Positions 15,833-22,571 of a stretch of DNA of 22,571 nucleotides are shown here, one piece after another. The stretch spans positions 1-22,571 of the forward strand of contig JAJQAT010000048.1 in the NCBI GenBank assembly GCA_021203665.1, written 5' to 3'. Source of the DNA: Bacillota bacterium (GTDB lineage Bacteria; Bacillota; Clostridia; UBA1381). Below the pieces are notes generated by a model. It saw only the letters and a list, made by a program, of their open reading frames with translations, was not told where the DNA came from and made no database searches. The translations under genes and the position numbers were made by a program. Position 1 is the stretch's first letter; each line of letters starts with the position of its first letter.

Positions 15833-15834
15833 TA

Positions 15835-18800
15835 ATGAGTTTACACATGGGTATAGACGTCGGTTCGACAACGGTTAAGGTGGTTGTTCTCGATGAGAGG
15901 AACAACACCCTGTTCGCTGAATACAGACGTCATTTTTCCGATATAAAAAGCACGGTAAAGGGTCTTTTTGACGAGGTCAAGGACGTTGTGAAGAACGAGG
16001 AGTTTACCGTTGTTATAACCGGCTCCGGCGGTCTTTTGCTGTCGAAAATGCTTTCACTTCCGTTTGTGCAGGAGGTTATAGCAAACAAAACGGCAATAAA
16101 AACCTTTATGCCCGAAACCGATGTGGTTATCGAGCTGGGCGGCGAGGACGCTAAAATTTTATACCTGTCCGGCGGTCTTGAGCAGCGTATGAACGGCACC
16201 TGCGCCGGCGGCACAGGCTCTTTTATAGACCAGATGTCAATACTTTTAAAGACGGACGCGGACGGCCTTAACGCATTGGCGGAAAAGCATTCCGTAATAT
16301 ATCCGATTGCGGCGCGCTGCGGCGTTTTCGCGAAATCGGATGTTCAGCCGCTCCTGAACGAGGGCGCGGCAAAGGAGGATATTGCCGCGTCGATACTGCA
16401 AGCCGTTGTAACGCAGACAATAAGCGGACTCGCGCAGGGCAGACCGATTAAGGGCAATATAGTATTCCTCGGCGGACCTCTGCATTTTCTGCCGCAGCTT
16501 AGACGTCAGTTTGAGGAGACCCTAAAGGATAACGCAAAATCCTTTAAAACGCCCGAAAACGCTCAGCTTTTCGTTGCGATAGGCGCGGCGCTTATGTATG
16601 AAAACGAAACCACAAATATAGATACGCTGATAAATCAGCTTTCAAGCGCGAAATCCGTTGACGCGGAGATAACGCGTATGCGCAAGCTGTTTGAAACGGA
16701 AGATGAACGCAAGGAATTTTTCAACCGTCACGGCAAGCACGTCGCGAAGCGCAAGGATATTGAAACCGCGGACGGTCCCGTGTTCCTCGGTCTTGACGTC
16801 GGCTCTACCACAATCAAGGCGGCTCTTATAAACGAGGACGGCGACATTCTCTACACCTACTACGGCAAGAATGAGGGAAGTCCCATTACCACCGGCATAG
16901 GCATACTGCGCGAGCTTTATTCAAAGCTGCCTAAAAAAGCATATATCGCGAACGCCTGCACAACCGGCTACGGCGAGCTGCTTTTGAAAACGGCGTTCAG
17001 AATCAGCGAGGGTGAAATTGAAACCATCGCTCACTACAAGGGCGCGAATTACTTCTCCCCCGGCGTCGATTTCATCATTGACATCGGCGGTCAGGATATG
17101 AAATGTATGAAGATTAAAAACGGCGTAATAGACAGCATTATGCTTAACGAGGCTTGCTCCTCCGGCTGCGGCTCATTCATTCAGACCTTTGCCGAGAGCT
17201 TGGGACTTGACACAATTACATTCTCAAAGGAGGCTCTCGAGGCTGAAAATCCGGTTGACCTCGGCACACGCTGTACTGTGTTTATGAATTCACGCGTTAA
17301 GCAGGCTCAAAAGGAGGGCGCTACCGTCGGCGACATCAGTGCCGGTCTTTCCTACTCGGTTGTAAGAAACGCTCTGTATAAGGTAATTAAGCTGCGCGAC
17401 CCGAATCAAATGGGCGAAAATATAGTCGTTCAGGGCGGCACGTTCAATAACAACGCCATTCTTCGCTGCTTTGAGCTGCTTACCGGCAAAAACGTCGTTC
17501 GTCCCGATATTGCGGGCATTATGGGCGCTTTCGGCTCCGCGCTTATCGCCAAAGAGCGCTGGGAGGGCGGCGAATGTGATATTCTGCGCGCCGACGAGCT
17601 TGACAGCTTTACCTTTGAATCATCGCTTACGCGCTGTCAGAAGTGCAATAACCACTGTCAGCTTACCATAACACAATTCTCGGACGGCAGCCGATTTGTG
17701 TCCGGCAACCGCTGCGAGCGCGGCGCGGGAATGGAAAAGCCGAAAAAACAAATGCCGAATATGTTCGATTATAAATATAAGCGTGCTTTCGCGTACAAGC
17801 CGCTCAAAGCGGAAAACGCTCCCAACGGCGTTATAGGAATACCGAGAGTTCTTAATATATACGAGAATTTCCCGCTGTGGTTCACATTCTTTACGGAGCT
17901 TGGTTTCTCCGTGAGAATTTCCGGCAGAAGCACGCACGAATTATACGAAAAGGGCATTGACTCAATACCGAGCGAAAGCGCGTGCTATCCCGCGAAGATT
18001 GTTCACGGTCATATACAGGACCTTATCGACAAGGGCGTTAAAACGATATTCTATCCCTGTATTCCCTATGAGCAGATAGAGTATTCCGACGCGGGCAATC
18101 ACTTTAACTGCCCTATGGTAACATCATATCCCGAGGTTATTTACAACAATATGGACGTTGTGCGCAAGGAGGATATTAACTTCCTGTACCCGTTCATCAA
18201 CCTCGCGGATAAGCCGTCGTTTAAGCGTCAGATGATGAAAGCCTTAAATAAATACGGTTTTACAAAAGCCGAAATCGACAACGCGTCGGAAAAGGCGTTT
18301 GAAGAATTGCAGAATTATAAGCACGATATACGCCAAAAGGGCGAGGAAATATTGAAATGGCTCGACGATAACGACGAGCGTGCAATCGTGCTTGCGGGAC
18401 GTCCCTATCATATCGATCCGGAAATCAATCACGGTATACCCGATATGATAACCTCACTCGGATTTGCCGTGCTTACCGAGGACAGCATCGCTCATTTGGG
18501 ACATCTTGAGCGCGACATAAGAGTGGTTGACCAATGGGCATACCACACCAGGCTTTACGAATCGGCGGCGCAGGTTATTAAAAATCCGCGTCTTGAGCTT
18601 ATTCAGCTTAACTCATTCGGCTGCGGTCTTGACGCGGTCACAACCGACCAGGTACAGGAAATACTGCAATCTCACGAGAAGATATATACAACGCTGAAAA
18701 TAGACGAGGTTTCAAACCTCGGCACCGCGCGCATACGCGTGCGCTCGCTTAAGGCGGCTGTCAAGGAGCGCGACGCGAGCGAATTTGTTCCGCACAAGAT

Positions 18801-20130
18801 TGAGGACTATACCATAAACCGCGTGAAGTTTACAAAGGAGGAGCGCAAGAGGCACACTATTATATTCCCGCAGATGAGCCCGACGCATTTCGGAATGTTT
18901 GAGGCTGTTATGCGCGCGAACGGATATAACGCGCTTGTGCTTGAGCACGCGACCGCGGAGGACGTTGAGGCGGGTCTTAAGAGCGTAAACAACGACGCGT
19001 GCTATCCGTCGATTATGGTTACGGGACAGCTTGTAAACGCGTTTATAAGCGGAAAATGCGATCCGGATAACACTTCGGTTATGATAACTCAAACCGGCGG
19101 CGGCTGCCGCGCCACCAATTATATAGCATTCCTGCGTAAGGCGCTCAAGGAGGCGGGTTATCCGAATGTTCCGGTAATATCGCTTAATGTATCGGGTTTG
19201 GAGGGCAATCCCGGATTTACGATTACTCCAAAGCTTGTGGACGGACTTCTTAAGGCGTGCACCTGGGGCGATTTGCTCCTTTCACTCACGCTGCGCATAC
19301 GTCCGTATGAGGTGCACAAGGGCGAAACAAACGCTCTGCACGACAAATGGCAAAAGCGTCTGTATAACGACCTTCTGCATAACAACCGCAAAAACCTGAA
19401 GCTTAAAAAGATTATAGACGAAATGGTTGCCGATTTTGACGCGGTTGAAATAGATAAAACAGTCAAAAAGCCGAAGGTGGGCGTTGTCGGTGAAATTCTT
19501 GTTAAATTCCATCCGGACGCCAACAACAACATCATCGACGTTATCGAATCGGAGGGCGGCGAGGCTGTTATGCCCGGTCTTGCGGACTTCATGCTTTACT
19601 GCCTGTACAACACCAACTTCAAGCGTGACAATCTCGGTTCAAAGCGCTCGACGGCTATGCTCTGCAACCTTGCGATATGGGGCATAGAAAGCTTCAGAAA
19701 GCACGTTGTTAAGGTTATGAGCGGCAATCCCAAATTCACCTCGCGTTCGCCTAAGCATATCGCGGATATTGCCGAGGGCGCGAAGAGCGTTTTGCAGCTC
19801 GGTCACTGCACGGGCGAGGGCTGGTTCCTTACGGGTGAAATGATTGAGCTTATAAATTCGGGCGTGCCGAATATAGTATGCGTTCAGCCGTTCGCCTGTC
19901 TGCCCAATCACGTTACGGGCAAGGGCATGATTAAGGAGCTGCGCCGTCAGTTCCCACAGGCTAATATTGTAGCCGTGGACTATGACCCGGGTGCGAGCGA
20001 GGTTAATCAGCTTAACAGAATTAAGCTGATGCTCGCGGTGGCTTTCGGAAATCTGAAAAAAGAGGAAATGTACGATTCCGTCAGACCCAAAAAGGCGGAG
20101 ACTCGGGATAAGGAAGAGGTTAAAATCTGA
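15835..20130 (+). CDS. giant acyl-CoA dehydratase activase-like protein: two BadF/HgdC ATPase domains plus two HgdB/DUF2229-like modules
   Basis: A 1431-residue protein of the 2-hydroxyacyl-CoA dehydratase/benzoyl-CoA reductase superfamily; its substrate is unknown. The ATG at 15835 follows AGGGGG and lies downstream of the promoter. Domain 1 (about 3-260): GIDVGSTTVK (6-15), GGEDAK (102-107), and Cys123 (NGTCAGGTGSF) with Cys162 (ARCGVFAKSD). Domain 2 (about 315-575): GLDVGSTTIK (319-328), GGQDMK (418-423), and Cys441 (NEACSSGCGSF) with Cys480 (TRCTVFMNSR). Both pairs are 39 apart, as in the HgdC activator, where they hold a [4Fe-4S] cluster across a homodimer. A linker carries CxxCxxxC (601, 604, 608) and Cys627. 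Module A (about 665-985) has Cys717 (SACYPAK), Cys742 (YPCIPYE), Cys759, GRPYHIDPEINHG and Cys930 (SFGCGLD). Module B (about 1005-1410) has Cys1056 (DACYPS), Cys1091 (GGGCRATN), Cys1325, Cys1349 and Cys1355. Related large proteins are annotated as acyl-CoA dehydratase activases. It is probably a cytoplasmic, oxygen-sensitive, ATP-driven electron-transfer enzyme. It is a single-gene unit with no CoA-ligase or dehydratase partners nearby. Confidence 0.9.
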   Translation: MSLHMGIDVGSTTVKVVVLDERNNTLFAEYRRHFSDIKSTVKGLFDEVKDVVKNEEFTVVITGSGGLLLSKMLSLPFVQEVIANKTAIKTFMPETDVVIELGGEDAKILYLSGGLEQRMNGTCAGGTGSFIDQMSILLKTDADGLNALAEKHSVIYPIAARCGVFAKSDVQPLLNEGAAKEDIAASILQAVVTQTISGLAQGRPIKGNIVFLGGPLHFLPQLRRQFEETLKDNAKSFKTPENAQLFVAIGAALMYENETTNIDTLINQLSSAKSVDAEITRMRKLFETEDERKEFFNRHGKHVAKRKDIETADGPVFLGLDVGSTTIKAALINEDGDILYTYYGKNEGSPITTGIGILRELYSKLPKKAYIANACTTGYGELLLKTAFRISEGEIETIAHYKGANYFSPGVDFIIDIGGQDMKCMKIKNGVIDSIMLNEACSSGCGSFIQTFAESLGLDTITFSKEALEAENPVDLGTRCTVFMNSRVKQAQKEGATVGDISAGLSYSVVRNALYKVIKLRDPNQMGENIVVQGGTFNNNAILRCFELLTGKNVVRPDIAGIMGAFGSALIAKERWEGGECDILRADELDSFTFESSLTRCQKCNNHCQLTITQFSDGSRFVSGNRCERGAGMEKPKKQMPNMFDYKYKRAFAYKPLKAENAPNGVIGIPRVLNIYENFPLWFTFFTELGFSVRISGRSTHELYEKGIDSIPSESACYPAKIVHGHIQDLIDKGVKTIFYPCIPYEQIEYSDAGNHFNCPMVTSYPEVIYNNMDVVRKEDINFLYPFINLADKPSFKRQMMKALNKYGFTKAEIDNASEKAFEELQNYKHDIRQKGEEILKWLDDNDERAIVLAGRPYHIDPEINHGIPDMITSLGFAVLTEDSIAHLGHLERDIRVVDQWAYHTRLYESAAQVIKNPRLELIQLNSFGCGLDAVTTDQVQEILQSHEKIYTTLKIDEVSNLGTARIRVRSLKAAVKERDASEFVPHKIEDYTINRVKFTKEERKRHTIIFPQMSPTHFGMFEAVMRANGYNALVLEHATAEDVEAGLKSVNNDACYPSIMVTGQLVNAFISGKCDPDNTSVMITQTGGGCRATNYIAFLRKALKEAGYPNVPVISLNVSGLEGNPGFTITPKLVDGLLKACTWGDLLLSLTLRIRPYEVHKGETNALHDKWQKRLYNDLLHNNRKNLKLKKIIDEMVADFDAVEIDKTVKKPKVGVVGEILVKFHPDANNNIIDVIESEGGEAVMPGLADFMLYCLYNTNFKRDNLGSKRSTAMLCNLAIWGIESFRKHVVKVMSGNPKFTSRSPKHIADIAEGAKSVLQLGHCTGEGWFLTGEMIELINSGVPNIVCVQPFACLPNHVTGKGMIKELRRQFPQANIVAVDYDPGASEVNQLNRIKLMLAVAFGNLKKEEMYDSVRPKKAETRDKEEVKI

Positions 20131-20135
20131 CACTG

Positions 20136-20160
20136 AAAAAAGCGCCGGCGGCGCTTTTTT
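20136..20160. terminator. bidirectional intrinsic terminator
   Basis: AGCGCC (20141-20146) pairs with GGCGCT (20150-20155) around a GGC loop. The stem is extended by flanking A and T runs. On the plus strand 8 T residues follow it (terminator of the large activase gene). On the minus strand it is followed by a run of 6 T residues (terminator of the HD-domain gene and the two-component operon). Confidence 0.9.
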
Positions 20161-20179
20161 TTGTGCGGTGAATTTTATA

Positions 20180-20608
20180 TTATTCATTCAAAATTTCAAT
20201 GGCTTTTCTGTATTTTTCCGCTCTGCGCAAATCCTCCTCGCCGACATTGTCAAGCCTTGTCAAATCGCTGTTATGAATTAAATCGGCTCTCTTCACCGTT
20301 TTCGCAATATCATTGCACTTGATTTTTCTGACATAATCAAGATACGGAACGCTGTCGTCATGCGTCAGCAGCCTTACCGCGTCAGTCACGCAATCCGGCA
20401 TTCCCCGCTCCGTCAGATATTCAAGCGTTATACCCGCGTCCTCAACGGTGTCATGCAGGAGCGCCGCGGCGGTTGTGTATTCGTCGGGCATTTGCTCCGC
20501 CAAATGGAACGGATGGAACACATACGGCATACCGCTTTTGTCAAGCTGCTCCTTATGCGCCGCAAAGCATATTTTCATAGCCTCTTTTGTTAAGTCAGTG
20601 TATATCAT
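20180..20608 (-). CDS. HD-domain protein resembling small (p)ppGpp hydrolases
   Basis: 142 residues, a complete stand-alone HD domain of the RelA/SpoT-hydrolase and Mesh1 type. Metal and catalytic residues are His18 (FAAHKEQ), His32 (VFHPFHLAEQM), His52-Asp53 and Glu56-Asp57 (AALLHDTVEDAG), and Asp109 with Asn113 (KRADLIHNSDLTRL). No synthetase or TGS domain is present. By family it would hydrolyse alarmones such as ppGpp or a related nucleotide, but the natural substrate is not shown by the sequence. The ATG has a GGGGAG site 5 bases upstream. It lies 80 bases after the histidine kinase gene on the same strand, with no convincing promoter or terminator between, so it may be the third gene of that operon. 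It ends at the bidirectional terminator. Confidence 0.85.
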   Translation of the reverse strand: MIYTDLTKEAMKICFAAHKEQLDKSGMPYVFHPFHLAEQMPDEYTTAAALLHDTVEDAGITLEYLTERGMPDCVTDAVRLLTHDDSVPYLDYVRKIKCNDIAKTVKRADLIHNSDLTRLDNVGEEDLRRAEKYRKAIEILNE

Positions 20609-20688
20609 AATTTCTCCCCTATTCTAATCAAAATATTCTCATTTTTAATAAAAATTATTTGCTTTGCCGTACACTTCGCTGTCCCATA

Positions 20689-21747
20689 TTATTTCGGCAG
20701 AATAACAGTAAACGTTGTTTTGCCGTTTTCGCTTTTTACGTTTATACCGCCGTTATGCAGCTCTACAACCTTTTTTACTATCGCGAGTCCTATGCCGTTG
20801 CCCTCCGCCGAGTGGGATTCGTCGGCTTGATAGAATTTATTGAAAATCCTGTCAAGCTTTTCCGCGGGTATGGTTTTTCCGCCGTTGGAAATCGCCACGG
20901 AAATATTATCCTCGCTCTCGGAAATCGTTACCGAAACCGTGCCGCCGTCATCCGAAAACTTTACGGCGTTATTAAGCAAATTTATCCATGCCTGCTCCAA
21001 AAGCTCCTTGTTCGCCTCTATGGTGTATTCCGCGAAATCGATGTCCAAAATCAGGTTTTTCTGCGTCCACATATCCGTAAGCATCAAAATATCCTGCCGT
21101 ATCTGCTCGGACAGATTATATTTTGAGACGTTCGTCAAAATGGTTTGATTTTCAACCCTTGTAAGATTCAGCACATTCGTCGCCATATATGAGAGACGCA
21201 GGGACTCCTCCTCTATAATTTCAAGGTACTCCGCTCTTTCCTCCTCCGACAGGTCCGCAACTCTGAGCATTTTCGCGAAGCCGGCTATGGAAACTATCGG
21301 CGTCTTAAATTCATGCGAGAAGTTGTTTATAAAGTCGCCGCGAAGCATTTCCGTGCGTTCAAGCTCCTCCGCGGTTTTGTTAAAGCTGTTTTCTATATTC
21401 CTGAAAGCGGGATGCACCGCGATAGGATTGCCGAATTTTATCCGCGTCGAAAAATCGCCCTTTGAAAGCCGCTCCAGCTGATTTATAAGCTGATTGACGG
21501 GCTTTAGCGAATAACGGCTTGAGAAAAAAGCGATTATAAGACCTATTACCGCGCTTACATAAACTATCAGCGAAAACAAGGTACCGAGGCTCAGATTTTC
21601 ATCATCCGGAACTATAACATTAAACCTAATCAAAACGTATACGGTTAAAACCGCAAGCACAACCGCGACGCTTATCAATACCAAAACGCTTACGCTAATT
21701 AACAATACAAGCGATATACGCTGTCTATGCTCTTCTCTGTTATTCAT
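20689..21747 (-). CDS. sensor histidine kinase (HAMP, HisKA, HATPase)
   Basis: Membrane sensor kinase of 352 residues. Membrane segments are at about 11-41 and 55-76, with only a loop of about 13 residues between them. It therefore lacks an extracellular sensor domain and probably senses within the membrane or through a partner. The HAMP linker is at about 77-130. The phospho-acceptor is His145 in FSHEFKTP, the N box is INLLNNAVKFS (255-265), and the G2 box is EGNGIGLAIVKK (315-326). The G1 box reads SNGGKTIP, with Asn288 where Asp is usual. Such variants occur in related kinases, but this lowers certainty about the exact nucleotide contact. The ATG overlaps the response regulator stop codon (ATGA), so the two are translationally coupled. 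The signal is not identifiable. Confidence 0.93.
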   Translation of the reverse strand: MNNREEHRQRISLVLLISVSVLVLISVAVVLAVLTVYVLIRFNVIVPDDENLSLGTLFSLIVYVSAVIGLIIAFFSSRYSLKPVNQLINQLERLSKGDFSTRIKFGNPIAVHPAFRNIENSFNKTAEELERTEMLRGDFINNFSHEFKTPIVSIAGFAKMLRVADLSEEERAEYLEIIEEESLRLSYMATNVLNLTRVENQTILTNVSKYNLSEQIRQDILMLTDMWTQKNLILDIDFAEYTIEANKELLEQAWINLLNNAVKFSDDGGTVSVTISESEDNISVAISNGGKTIPAEKLDRIFNKFYQADESHSAEGNGIGLAIVKKVVELHNGGINVKSENGKTTFTVILPK

Positions 21748-22418
21748 ACGTTTCTAACCGCCCTGTATCCGAGACCGCGCACCGTCTCTATTTTAAATTC
21801 GTTCCAATTTTCAAAGCGCTTGCGAAGCCGCCCGATGTGCACAGTGACCGTTTCCCAGCCGGTTTCGCTGTCCATGCCCCATATCTCGTCCATGAGCTGT
21901 ATGCGCGTGAAAATTTTGCCCGGGTAGGAAAGCAGCTTATACAAGAGCAAAAATTCCTTTTGCGCAAGCTCCTGCACCTCGTTTCCGCGTGTGACCGTGA
22001 GCGCGTTATAGTCAAGAGTGACATCGCCGATTACTATTTTTTGGTCGTTCACTATTTGCGCGCGGCGCAACAGCGCCTTAATCCGCAGCAGTAATTTTTC
22101 CTCGTCGATAGGCTTTGTGATATAATCGTCGGTTCCCACGATAAAGCCCTGTTTTTCATCCGACGGCAAAATTTTCGCCGTCACCATTAAAATCGGCAGG
22201 GTGTTGTCTGACTCACGGAGGGTTTTTGTAAACTCGTAGCCGTCCATTTTCGGCATCATAACGTCAAGCACAACAAGGTCGATATGCTTTTTGTCAAGCA
22301 CGTCAAGCGCGTCCTCGCCGTTTTCCGCAGTGGTTACGGTGTAATTCGCGTTTTGCAAAATCGATTTCAAAAATATGCGCGTATGCTTATCATCATCAAC
22401 AACAAGAATATCAGCCAT
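21744..22418 (-). CDS. OmpR-family response regulator
   Basis: 224 residues: an N-terminal receiver domain (about 3-117) with acidic DDD (8-10), phospho-acceptor Asp52 (VVLDVMMPKMDG), Thr80 (MVTA) and Lys102 (ITKP), followed by a winged-helix DNA-binding domain (about 126-222) ending in VRGLGYRA. The ATG has AAAGGAG 7 bases upstream. It is the first gene of the unit with the kinase, and its promoter is a perfect consensus with an 11-bp-period direct repeat just downstream, which suggests autoregulation. Members of this clade are often given names such as PhoP, VanR or WalR in automatic annotation, but nothing here supports a specific regulon. Confidence 0.94.
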   Translation of the reverse strand: MADILVVDDDKHTRIFLKSILQNANYTVTTAENGEDALDVLDKKHIDLVVLDVMMPKMDGYEFTKTLRESDNTLPILMVTAKILPSDEKQGFIVGTDDYITKPIDEEKLLLRIKALLRRAQIVNDQKIVIGDVTLDYNALTVTRGNEVQELAQKEFLLLYKLLSYPGKIFTRIQLMDEIWGMDSETGWETVTVHIGRLRKRFENWNEFKIETVRGLGYRAVRNV

Positions 22419-22463
22419 AATAAAAACTCCTTTGCTTACTGTTTATGTGTATTGTAATGCGTT

Positions 22464-22482
22464 AATCTAAATTGAATCTAAA
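22464..22482 (-). promoter_or_regulatory. candidate operator: tandem TTTAGATT repeat, 11-bp period
   Basis: On the minus strand TTTAGATT occurs twice, separated by CAA, so the two copies start exactly 11 bases apart, about one helical turn. This is the usual geometry of a dimeric OmpR-family binding site. It lies at about +1 to +16 of the response-regulator transcript. Binding there by the regulator itself would be expected to repress or modulate its own operon. The link to this regulator is inferred from position only. Confidence 0.5.
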
Positions 22483-22485
22483 CAA

Positions 22486-22514
22486 ATTATATAATGTCAT
22501 TTCGTTCTTGTCAA
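22486..22514 (-). promoter_or_regulatory. perfect consensus sigma-A promoter of the two-component operon
   Basis: TTGACA (22509-22514), exactly 17 bases, TATAAT (22486-22491) on the minus strand. Both hexamers match the consensus in all six positions. The leader to the response-regulator ATG is about 60 bases. A promoter this strong driving a regulator usually implies a repressor or attenuating control, consistent with the direct repeat just downstream. Confidence 0.85.
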
Positions 22515-22532
22515 TACGGCGGGTTTGAATTA

Positions 22533-22571
22533 CCTCACCACCGCTGCGCGGTCCCCCCCTCACCTCTTATG
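22533..22571. repeat. GC-rich palindromic element cut by the window edge
   Basis: CCTCACC (22533-22539), then the palindrome ACCGC-TGC-GCGGT (22540-22552), then seven C residues and a second CCTCACC (22558-22564). Its composition is sharply different from the AT-rich promoter beside it and it has no ribosome binding site. It resembles dispersed palindromic intergenic elements of gut Clostridia, but only part is visible and no second copy was noticed in this window. Confidence 0.4.

Noticed and set aside
15787..15834. GTG start of the large activase gene at 15787
   Set aside because: It lies 3 bases after the -10 hexamer, at or before the expected transcription start, and has no ribosome binding site. 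The ATG at 15835 follows AGGGGG.
19639..20187. 182-residue open frame antisense to the end of the large activase gene
   Set aside because: No ribosome binding site or promoter, and the composition is explained by the reverse strand of the clearly coding activase. Similar shadow frames opposite pcrA, tgt, ispG and the leu genes were dropped for the same reason.
20609..20688. Separate promoter for the HD-domain gene (TAGAAT near 20615)
   Set aside because: No acceptable -35 at 16 to 18 bases and the region is simply AT-rich. It is kept only as an unresolved possibility in the operon finding.
1..22571. CRISPR array, tRNA, rRNA, insertion sequence or prophage
   Set aside because: No regularly spaced repeats, cloverleaf-like GGTTCGAATCC segments, transposase or phage proteins were seen on either strand.

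Overview
The window is ordinary-looking chromosomal DNA from an anaerobic, probably spore-forming, member of the Clostridia (low-to-mid GC Firmicutes). The evidence is strong AGGAGG-type ribosome binding sites, TTGACA/TATAAT promoters with 17-base spacers, a SpoIVB sporulation protease, the two-subunit short-form isopropylmalate isomerase, the non-mevalonate isoprenoid genes next to pyrH-frr-uppS-cdsA, and a very large oxygen-sensitive-type 2-hydroxyacyl-CoA dehydratase/activase protein. I cannot name the genus from this sequence alone.

Layout from left to right. (1) A leucine operon, leuC-leuD-leuB, on the minus strand. It has its own promoter (TTTACA, 17 bases, TATAAT) and ends in a clear hairpin terminator near the left edge. 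(2) The UvrD/PcrA helicase gene, minus strand, with its own promoter. (3) A divergent spoIVB gene on the plus strand, which shares a long bidirectional terminator with the next operon. (4) A nine-gene minus-strand operon, read as pyrH, frr, uppS, cdsA, dxr, rseP, ispG, aroQ, pepP. It joins nucleotide and ribosome-recycling housekeeping to isoprenoid and lipid carrier synthesis (Dxr and IspG of the MEP pathway, UppS, CdsA), a membrane site-2 protease, a shikimate-pathway enzyme and a proline peptidase. A striking 14-bp hairpin lies between frr and uppS. (5) tgt (tRNA-guanine transglycosylase), minus strand, with its own promoter. (6) A divergent, single-gene plus-strand unit with a near-consensus promoter and a strong terminator. 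It encodes a 1431-residue protein with two BadF/HgdC-type ATPase domains followed by two HgdB/DUF2229-like cysteine-rich modules. (7) A minus-strand unit of an OmpR-type response regulator, a small histidine kinase and an HD-domain (p)ppGpp-hydrolase-like protein. It is driven by a perfect consensus promoter with an 11-bp-period direct repeat just downstream. (8) The right edge cuts through a GC-rich palindromic sequence that looks like a dispersed intergenic repeat.

The most interesting item is the giant activase/dehydratase-like protein. Each of its two ATPase domains carries the cysteine pair, 39 residues apart, that in the stand-alone homodimeric activators holds one bridging [4Fe-4S] cluster. 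The polypeptide therefore looks like a complete ATP-driven low-potential reductase (pseudo-dimeric activator plus two-module acceptor) folded into one chain. Its substrate is unknown, and its neighbours do not reveal it. No CRISPR array, tRNA, rRNA, insertion sequence or prophage gene was seen.
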